Source of the DNA: Desmodesmus armatus | Taxonomy: Eukaryota; Chlorophyta; Chlorophyceae; Sphaeropleales; Scenedesmaceae | Reading direction: 5' to 3' | DNA length: 64,000 nucleotides | Assembly: GCA_007449985.2 (NCBI GenBank) | Contig: VIIQ02000664.1 | Span: forward strand, 248,001-312,000 | In this document: positions 56,138 through 64,000 of the stretch, piece by piece | How the letters are laid out: the number at the start of each line of letters is the position of its first letter | How positions within the stretch are numbered: the stretch's first letter is position 1 | The notes under the pieces: model-generated | Database searches by the model: none | The model's input: the letters and a program-made list of their open reading frames with translations, nothing else | Told to the model about the DNA's origin: nothing | Position numbers and translations under genes: made by a program

Positions 56138-59100
56138 TCATGTCGTGCGCACATTGCGCCGCGCAGTGCCGATTTCACATGCGTTGACCTTGGCCGCAAA
56201 GCGCAGGGAGCACAGGCTCTCTGGGGCATACTCTGGCGTGGGGCCGATGTTGACAAACATCAGTGTCTTGGCATCACCCCCAGGCAGGGCTGCAGCAGCC
56301 ACGTCAGCTTGCTGTTGCGGTAGGGGATGTGTGACTCCTTGTTGGCCAGGGACACGATCACATCACCTGCACAGCACAAGGCAAGCTCAACAATGAGCAG
56401 ATGCGGTGTATCACAGCATGTATGCCAGGTTTCTGCAATTACCTGTGAGTGCAGGACTGCTGCTCGCAGCCGCAAGCATGTGCCAACTGATGGCTGTGCA
56501 TGAAGTTGTCTGCCAACAGCAACAGTGCAGTGGGGAGGGGAGGGGGGAGGATGCTACAAAGTGGTTGCTGTCACTGCGGGACTACTGTCTACACTTGATG
56601 ACAGAGTGACAAAAGAACAACAACAGGACACTGCACATCAGCCATTGCTCACCCAGTGCACTGAGGCTCTTGTTGATGGCTTGTGCCTCCTTCAGCCGCT
56701 GGCCCTGCGCCCCGCTCTCCTTCACGCGCTCAGAGCCAGCAAGGTCAATCAGGTTCAGCACGCCAGACACCTGTGGCATACACACATGCGTGCAATCGAC
56801 GTGTGTTACGTTACTCATCATCGCACACCCATTGACACAGCCTGACTGACTTGATCGCACAGGTCTTGGGAGCTTCTGCTGTGTGATTGTTAACCCCTTG
56901 GTTGAAGCTGTGCATGATCGCGCACACCATTTGAGTGCAACGAAAGCCAGGCGCAATGCTGTGCAATGCGCTCGCCAGAGCAGCCCACCTTGAGCTTGCT
57001 GCTGTCGTTGACTCCCTCGATGCGCAGCGTGAACACTGCGTGGCTGCGGCTACTCTGCTCGTTCAGTTGCGTGCAGCCGACCGTGCGCTTCTCCATGGCA
57101 CGAGCCAACAGGTCCTCGACATCCTGCAAAGCATGCACCAGCACAGCACCCATCAGCATGCAGTGGGGGCCGTTCTGCAACTTGCCGCTGCTGCCAGCGT
57201 GCTGAAGGTTACCATGTGACAAACATACTGCAGTGACAAAAACTCGCAGCCCCATCACGCACACCCCAGCGCAAGTGAAAGGGAACCGGCACATGCCAGC
57301 GCACCTGTGGTGTGTTGACATCAATCAAGGTCAGGTCTGACACAGTTGTGGCACCACTGGCATCGTGCACCACCTGCAAACGGCAAACACACAAAAAATG
57401 CGAGCCTCCTCGTCAGCACCGCAGCACAGAGCAGTTGCTGCTCTCTACTAAATGTGCGTCACTGCACCCTGATTCTTCTCTATCACAAGGGTTTCACGAC
57501 GTGTTTGACCCCCCCCTCCCCCCCCGCATGCACGCACAAGGCGCCACATCACACTGCAGGTATTGTCTGTCCTCATCACACAGTGCCTACGTCACAACCG
57601 CAGGCACACCAACCTTGTGTGCCTTGCCGTCCGTCGTCTTCTTGCGTGCCAGCAGGTCCTTGTACTCCTCGTTGTAGATCTCCAGCATGCTGGCCTGCAT
57701 CGCAAAGCGCCAGCCCTGCTTGGCCAGGAAGCGGCTGCTCTCAAACACCTGCACAGCAACACGGGCAGCAAGACAATGCACAGGCCTGGCTCAGGCACAG
57801 GTTGGAATGACCTACAGCAGGCCGCATTGCACATGTGGGGAGGTGTGGGCTGTGCCCTGAAAAGTGTGCAGCACCTTGTGCAGCTTGACAGTGATGTCAT
57901 ACAAGAAGCTGCAGGAAGAGCACACTGCTACACCTGGGCTGCCCACGACCGTGTTGCTACTATTGCGGCTGGCCCAGGTGTGGCCCTGCACCCCTCCTGC
58001 GGCTGCCGCATTCTGTGCCACCCTCGGGCTGGCGTGGCTGGCCAAAGACAGTGCATGCTGGTACGTGCAGTATGTAATGTTACATGGTTCAGACTCAGCC
58101 CGAACCATGTAACTGTAACAGTAACAGTAATGTGACATTGGTATTGGTATTGGTTATGGGTCTCTCACCTGTGCCATGGCCCTGGGGATGATGCCCCTGT
58201 TGTCAGGGTTGCCAAACATAGTGTATGTTTTCCCGCTGCCTGTCTGGCCGTAGGCAAAGATGCATACCTGCAACACCAGCACCAACACACGGTCAAAAAT
58301 GGAGGTCAGAGAGCGCTGTGACAACATGGACAGATGGTGCTGGACTGTCAAGCTCAAGAGCCTGCGACACCTGCATTCGCTACCGCAGCTGGCGAATCAG
58401 GGGCCGCAATGGGCCCACACCGCAATGCTTGGTCAGCCCTCTCCACATGTTTCCTGCAGCAGCGCTGAATGTTATCCGCTGCATGTGCGTGGATCGTTGC
58501 AAGTGCTGGCAACACTTGGCAACGATCCACGCACATGCGGCAGATGACATTCAGCAGCTGCTGCAGGAAACATGTGGGCTCAAGTTGCTCAAGCCCAGTT
58601 TCACTCATGCAGTTTCACTCCTTTCAGATACGTCATAGTTGGTAGGCCAGCAGCCGCAGTCAATCGAGCACCCTCCCAGGCCCGGAGCACACCTTGTGGC
58701 CATCCAGTGCGCTCTGTATGAGCTCGCTGATCTCCTCAAACACTGCCGCCTGGTCTGCGGTGGGGCCAAACACCTTGTCAAAGGTGAAGGAGTGCTTCTG
58801 GGGCGCCTGGCCGGTGAGGCTGCCGGGCACCGTGATGTCCATAGCACGGCCTTGCAGCTCGCCTGCGGCAACAACGCAATGCCGGGGTGCTTCGGAACCA
58901 AGGGCTTCTTGATCACAAAGCCCCTCTTGAGGAGCTCATGTGCATGCATAACCTGTGGAGCTCCAAGTTGCCGCCAGTGTCAAGCTGAGATGTGCAAGCT
59001 GTCAATCAAGACGTCTGCAAATTTCGAACGCACAAAGAAGCGCGCACCACCACACGCAGCAACCATCACGCCCAGCTTGTGCCTAGGGCACCATAAGCAG

Positions 59101-62100
59101 CTGGCCTTACCGTTGCTAGGGAAGTCAGTCGCCAGTGCCTGGCCGCTGTTGGCCTCGTGGCCCAGCTCTGCCTCGCTGGCAGGCCTCACGCGCGCAAACA
59201 CACGGATGTTGCCCTTCAGCTCCTGGAGGTAGCATGTGCCAAACAAAGCCAGAATGAGGTCCTATCCTTTACTATTTGCCTTGCTTTTGCATGTGATTGG
59301 GTGTAGAAGCAGGTTGCCAAAACATCAGCAAGCTGACTATAGACTGGGAGGCACCACGATGCTGCCGACGATGCTTACAGCACTATGGATGCACCATGCA
59401 AGACGACACCCTGCCTAATGCGCTGTGCACACCTGGATTGTGTTGTGCAGCTTGCGCCGGATGAGCTCGCTCTCATACACCCGGCGCTCAGCATCAGCCA
59501 GGCTGGCCTGCAGGCTGGACAGCTGGACCTGCAGGCACATGCGGCACAAGCAGCGCGAACAACCAACAAAGCAAGGTGCGAAAGTGTCCATGGATGGATA
59601 TGGCGCAATGTACATGTACATCACACGCGCTGTGGCCCATTGCCATGGTTGAATCATCACAAAGCATGTTCGCATCAGCTTCAACTGCGCATGGTAGTGC
59701 GCGCTCTATTGCTGCAGGTGTGCTGATGTCTGTCAGTAACAGAAGGTGCCCGCTGCCGCTAGTGCCGCCCAGCATGCCGATGCAGTTGTGGCAGTGTACC
59801 ATTGGTGGCGCTATTGAGGCAAACCTAGGCCCACCAGCCCCCCCCACCCACCTTGAGCTCCTTCAGCTCTGACTCCCTGCTGTTTGCCAGGCTCTCAGCC
59901 AGGGCATGTTGCTCCTGCAACGCCAGGAAATGTGAGGTACAGGGACAGTCAGGCATGAGCGTCTAGGGGCAAACACCTGTCTCTTTCAACAGCCTGTTCT
60001 ACACACAATAGTTCCATAAGCCTACTAGCTGCAGCTGCTGTGGAAGTTATCCAAGCAAAGGCAACAACAGAAGGATACGTGCATGCGTGCTGGGGTTGCA
60101 ACCAGCTCCAAGTCTGCCGCATGGATGGCAACCCCCTCGACACTGGCTGGTTCGCTGCCAAGTGCGTCGAGCGCCGCTGAGCTGCCCCAATGCAGCTGCT
60201 GCGTGGCAAGCCTTGTGTACCTTAGAGCCTGCCAGCTCTGACCGCATGGACTCAATCAGGCTGCGCTGCGTGTTGAGCTGCGCCTCCAACGTGGCCTTGC
60301 TGTGCTTCACAGCCTCCAGCGTCTCTATGCTCTTGCCGCCAGCATCCTTGTACCTGCAGGAGCGCAATGACCAAAGTGTTCAATGCAGGCGAGGCGTGCA
60401 CATGCCTGCTCCTGTGCTACAGAGGCTGTGCTACTCAGGTAGCTGCTGCACTCTACAAGGGGCTACAAGGGGCTTAGGTGGTGCATCAGGAAGCTGCTGC
60501 ACTCTTGTCGACACAGTGTGTGCAGGTTGACGTTGGCAGTGAAGCCGACATCAGCCTGCACACACTGTGCTGACAAGAGTTCAGCAGCTTCTTGATGCAC
60601 CACGTGAAGACCTTGTTATCTGCCAACTCTGCGCGCCGCCTGCATCCCTGAAGCCCAACACCAACACAACATGCTGTCACGCACCCTGCTTCCCTGTCTC
60701 GTCACCGCCTGCACCGCTGCAGCCCAACAACACCAAAAGTGCTGTCACACAGCCTACTCCCTAATCCTCCTCCCTGCTTTGTCACTGCTTACTTGTCCAG
60801 CTCATCCCTTGACCTCCTTCAGCAGCCAGCCTGTCACGCAGCCTAACCCCCCGTCCCTGCTTGGTCAATGCGCACAAAGTGCTGCCACGCAGCCTACTAC
60901 TCCCCCTCCCTGCTTACTTGTCCAGCTCGTCTTTGACCTCCTTCAGCTCTGCCGCCAGCCTGTCACGCTCAGCGTTGCCGGCCTCGCAATCGCAGCGCAG
61001 CCGCGCTAGGTCACGCATGGCGGTCTCACGCTCGTCACGCAGCTTCTGGCATTGCTCCTGCAGCAACAGGCCATGACACACATCATTGACACAGTCAGCA
61101 GCCCTGCGCAACTGCTTTATTTCTGCATATGAGCACGCCATGGCCTCTTGCCAAGACATCAGGGTACACTACGCTTCATGCGCCCAGCCATCCGACCCAG
61201 CCATCTGGCGCACGTGTCATGTGGACCACAGCAGGCAGACCAGCAGCTACTACTGAATTATGATGACCCATTATCGACCCCACACCTTCTCCAGCTCCAG
61301 CAGCCGCTGCTGGCTCTTAACCATGCCGCCCAACTCAGCCACCTGCCCCTGCAGCTTGTCCTTCTCCCTGTGCAGCTCATCACGGCGCGTCTTCTCTGCC
61401 TGCAGGCCAGCACGCGCTCTGTTCACCTTTTGTGTGTTGCAGCTGCACACAACACACCTGTGATCACTGCCCATGATGATGGGGCTCAGGCTAGCTGAGT
61501 GTCAACAGGTCGCATGGACATGTGCACAGTGGCGAATGGCACCTCAAGCAGTGCATCAGACCCATTCCATATGCAAATCAAGCAAGAGCAGGCAAGGGTG
61601 CCGGTCGCATGCACCAGAAGATGCTGCAGGGGTTGCACAGCGGCCTACTTGCTGCACCAATGGCAGCATCACGCGTTTTTATGTGCGCACCTGCACGTCT
61701 GCCTGCAAGCTGGTGTTGTAGTTCTGCAGTGTCTGTGCATACGACTGGCTCTGACGCACGACTCCCTCCATTTCCTGGATCTGCAGGACACATCAGGTGA
61801 CAGCAGAGCAGTACAGTCGGCAAAACAAGGGTCCTTACTCAGTCGGACTATTGTTGCCGCCACAACAGTGTGGCATGATCCTGGGCGTGGCAGCTGCTGT
61901 GGGTGCACCAACTAGTCAGCCGCATTACCAAGTCCTTGTGCATAAGCATTACCAGCCCACTCAGCCCTTCCCCCCTTCAAAGCTCCTGCGCAACACACAA
62001 GAGCCCTCAGACCTAGCACCACCAAGCTGGCACACCTTGCTGTCCCTCTCTGTCACCAGCGCGCTGGTCTTGCTGAGCTCCTGCTGTGCGCTCTCCAGCG

Positions 62101-63736
62101 ACTTCTGCAGCAGCTCCAGCTCAGCAGTCTTGCTGCTGACGCCCGCCTCAGAGGTGGACAGCTGCTGCTGCAGCTGTGCTGCGTGCTCCTCTGCTTTTGC
62201 AATGTCAGCCTGCAGCCAACAGTGGGGCATGGGGCATGCATAGTTATCTCAAAATTGCGTGTCTCACACCCACAGTGCAAACACTGGCGCTCACCAGCTA
62301 GCTGCTCGTTGCAGACAGAAGCAGTTTCTGAGCAGGCACCCACGCACAGGCTCATGCAGGGGGTCCCACGCAAAGGCGCCATGACTGAACATCATGACCA
62401 AAAAAAAAACACAAAAAACATCATGACCAGCATACCTTGAAGCTGCTGATCTGCTGCTCCAGCTCCTGCTGCACTTTCTGCACCTCCTGCTCCAGCTCAG
62501 CAACCTTCTGCTGCTTCTCAGTGGCGTCCTGCTCCCACTGCTGAGCGTCCATCTCTGCCTTGCCCTTGCAGGACAGCAGGTGCCAGCCCAGAGCCCTGCG
62601 CACACAGCACAACACGCGCTACCACTGTCAACACATGTGCCCACTTATAGAACTACAGTCGGTGCCTGAGTGTATCAGCCTGCCAGCAATCGGTTGGGTG
62701 AACATAGCACACCCTGGAGTAGCAGTAGCTGCACTCTCTACGCTCCTGCTGCCAGGCTTCACAGTGCTGACCCTGCGTGTGACTGGTGCTGTGCAACTAC
62801 GAGGCACTTTTGAAGCTGATAGAAGGCGGTGTTTAGACACGCGCAGCCTCACTTCAGCTCCTTGATGACTGGCCCCATCTCCTCCAGCTTCTTTGCTGGC
62901 AGTGTGCCCTTCTTGAAGGTCAGCTTCCTGCACGACCACAACAGCACAGCACAGCATAGCAGAGCACATGTGCGATGGAAATGAGCAGCCGAGTGTGCTG
63001 CAAGTGTGTTCAGTAGCACATACAGGGCCTTGATTGCATGTGCGCAAATGTGCTGCACTCAAATGATCCTCTGCGCCTGCAGGCATGGTGGCTCTGCAAA
63101 CATGGGCACACACTGGAAGAGTTTATCTGAGCTGCAGAAGGTATGCACACAACTCTGTGCGGAAAATGAGCCCAGATCAGCTGCAAGGTGTGCACACCTG
63201 TTGAGCACGTCGTCTGCGGTCAGGCCAGTGCGCTCTGCAATGTCATCCCATGTCTCCTCAGCCTTCGGCTCAGCAGCAGCTGCTGCTGCGGCTGCAGCTG
63301 CGGCTGCAGCTGCGGCTGCAGCAGCCCCACCCCGTCCTGCAGCTGCTGATGATGTTGTGCCAGCTCCACTGCGACCTGCTGCAGCAGATGAGCTTGCGCT
63401 GCGTCCTGTTGCTGCTGCTGCTGAGCGATCAGACCTGGCTGATGCAGTGCGGGTGGGACGCTTGGCCTCTGGAATGCCCTCCAGTGGCCCTCCACGCCGC
63501 TTCCTGTCCAGCACATTTGACTGCAGGACAAGATAAATGCAGCAGGAACCCGACACAGTCAGGCCGTGCAGTGCTGCTTTATTCGGTGTGCTCCAATCAC
63601 AGGCGCAACTGGCTGTTGATGCGCAACCGTCATGCTGCCACCCATTACTGACCTTCTCAGCAAGCGGCTCTGGACCCCCTCCTGTTGGGGGCACTTTGGG
63701 TATCCTGCTTTCTCTTCTCACTACCGAGCCATCCAT
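56138..63736 (-). CDS. Kinesin-14 (C-terminal motor, minus-end directed)
   Basis: Nineteen minus-strand exons (848 aa): 63736-63653, 63520-63198, 62927-62853, 62595-62436, 62209-62036, 61780-61691, 61426-61286, 61057-60918, 60353-60221, 59914-59852, 59528-59433, 59222-59111, 58862-58693, 58267-58169, 57748-57614, 57373-57305, 57123-56989, 56770-56653, 56366-56138. A basic N-terminal tail (RKRRGG, polyalanine) that may bind microtubules leads into a long coiled coil (about 140-490). The family-defining neck [14 protein letters not shown] follows, with the motor: GQTGSGKT P-loop, NEQSSRSH switch I, DLAGSER switch II, YRNSKLT. It ends [15 protein letters not shown], as KIFC1/Ncd-type motors do. 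The role is spindle or microtubule organisation. One base is missing in a C5 run at 56277-56281; the frame on both sides is conserved. Introns 8 and 13 carry large hairpins. Confidence 0.96.
56277..56281 (-). other. Frame break in the kinesin motor domain
   Basis: The minus strand reads CTGGGGGTGATGCC, where the motor requires a codon for one more Gly ([10 protein letters not shown]). Five G are present and six are needed. Downstream codons to the TGA at 56138 match a kinesin-14 C-terminus perfectly, so this is most likely a sequence error. Confidence 0.8.
58079..58113. repeat. Inverted repeat with 12-bp arms in kinesin intron 14
   Basis: GTTACATGGTTC and its exact reverse complement are separated by 11 bases. 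It is followed by an irregular TAACAGTAACAGTAA microsatellite. Confidence 0.8.
58444..58576. repeat. Near-perfect 62-bp hairpin in kinesin intron 13
   Basis: The left arm 58444-58505 pairs with the right arm 58513-58576 around a 7-base loop (CTGGCAA). The pairing runs from CACATGTTTCCTGCAGCAG outside to AAGTG/CACTT at the loop, with about five mismatches or bulges. It lies wholly inside the intron between the exons ending at 58693 and starting at 58267. Confidence 0.88.
60478..60603. repeat. Near-perfect 60-bp hairpin in kinesin intron 8
   Basis: The left arm 60478-60537 (GTGGTGCATCAGGAAGCTGC...) pairs with the right arm 60544-60603 around a 6-base loop (AGTGAA). There are about four mismatches in the outer 48 positions and a few more, including G:U-capable pairs, near the loop. 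It shows no sequence similarity to the intron 13 hairpin. Confidence 0.88.
60776..60845 (-). repeat. Ghost copy of kinesin exon 8 end in intron 8
   Basis: The minus-strand end of exon 8 (GAGCTGGACAA|GTAAGCAG with GCTGAAGGAGGTCAA before it) is repeated 125 bases downstream, with an intact GTAAGC donor, a 7-base gap and few changes. Intron flanks (AAAGTGCTG...CAGCCTACT) are repeated too, near 60735 and 60877. Confidence 0.8.
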
Positions 63737-64000
63737 GGCTCAGCAGGACGCCCTGCAGGTTGAGCAACAATGGGTGCAGCTGTTGAGCAGCGGTGCAGCA
63801 GTTGACGTTGTGTTGTGCGTGCATTTCATCTTGAGACGTAAGAGGTCAAGGAAAGTTGCACCACACATACATAAGCTGAAACACTCATGTAAGATGAATA
63901 TCATCAACCACAGCTACAATGCTGCTGCATCAACATTCGAACCAGGTGATGGTGGAGCAAGTTGTGCGTCCTGCATGCCCTACCTTGCTTCGCAGCAGAG
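63737..64000. other. Upstream of the kinesin gene
   Basis: Sequence before the kinesin ATG (context GAGCCATGGATGG). It probably holds the promoter and 5' UTR. No other gene is visible up to the window end. Confidence 0.45.

Noticed and set aside
57812..58138. Possible extra kinesin exon in intron 14
   Set aside because: The motor sequence is continuous without it (PRAMAQ joined to VFESSRFL), as in other kinesin-14 proteins.

Overview
The window looks like nuclear DNA of a chlorophyte green alga. The genes have many introns (16 to 20 exons in the largest) with GT-AG borders. Coding DNA is GC-rich and full of CAG/GCA runs that encode polyglutamine and polyalanine. Some genes are followed by TGTAA, the green-algal polyadenylation signal. 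The protein set (membrane-anchored PKG, kinesin-14, a plastid-type presequence, MYND-finger paralogues) fits a Chlorophyceae member such as a Sphaeropleales alga. The species is an inference and was not checked against any database.

Layout from left to right: the 3' end of a coiled gene (to 402, +); a Q/A-rich bZIP transcription factor (1936-5770, +); a small secreted acidic protein (6918-8281, +); an unknown Q-rich protein (10344-12440, -); a 16-exon gene (14734-25425, +) for a membrane-bound, single-module non-ribosomal peptide synthetase with the layout of epsilon-poly-lysine synthetase (Pls/PosA type); a 20-exon cGMP-dependent protein kinase (28757-39660, -); DENR/density-regulated protein (40050-41092, +), divergent from the kinase; a head-to-head inverted pair of MYND-finger genes (42641-46417, - and 47153-51220, +), both with broken frames as assembled; an unknown protein with a plastid/thylakoid-type presequence (51861-55708, -); and a kinesin-14 (56138-63736, -). 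I reconstructed exon phases by hand. They close exactly for the kinase (1162 aa), DENR (182 aa), the plastid protein (341 aa) and the secreted protein (219 aa).

The genes do not form one pathway. Three things stand out. First, the Pls-like synthetase: A-T-TM2-LbH-TM2-LbH-TM2-LbH, with active-site residues that by eye suggest a basic amino acid. Second, at least six loci show tandem duplication of an exon edge plus its splice site and neighbouring intron, leaving ghost exon ends and spare splice sites inside introns. Third, two introns of the kinesin gene hold near-perfect hairpins of about 60 bp with 6-7 nt loops that resemble microRNA precursors.

Several conserved genes (Pls-like twice, kinesin once, MYND copy A once) lose frame by one missing base beside a G/C run. 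This points to homopolymer errors in the assembly as well as possible gene decay, so frames near such runs should be read with caution.
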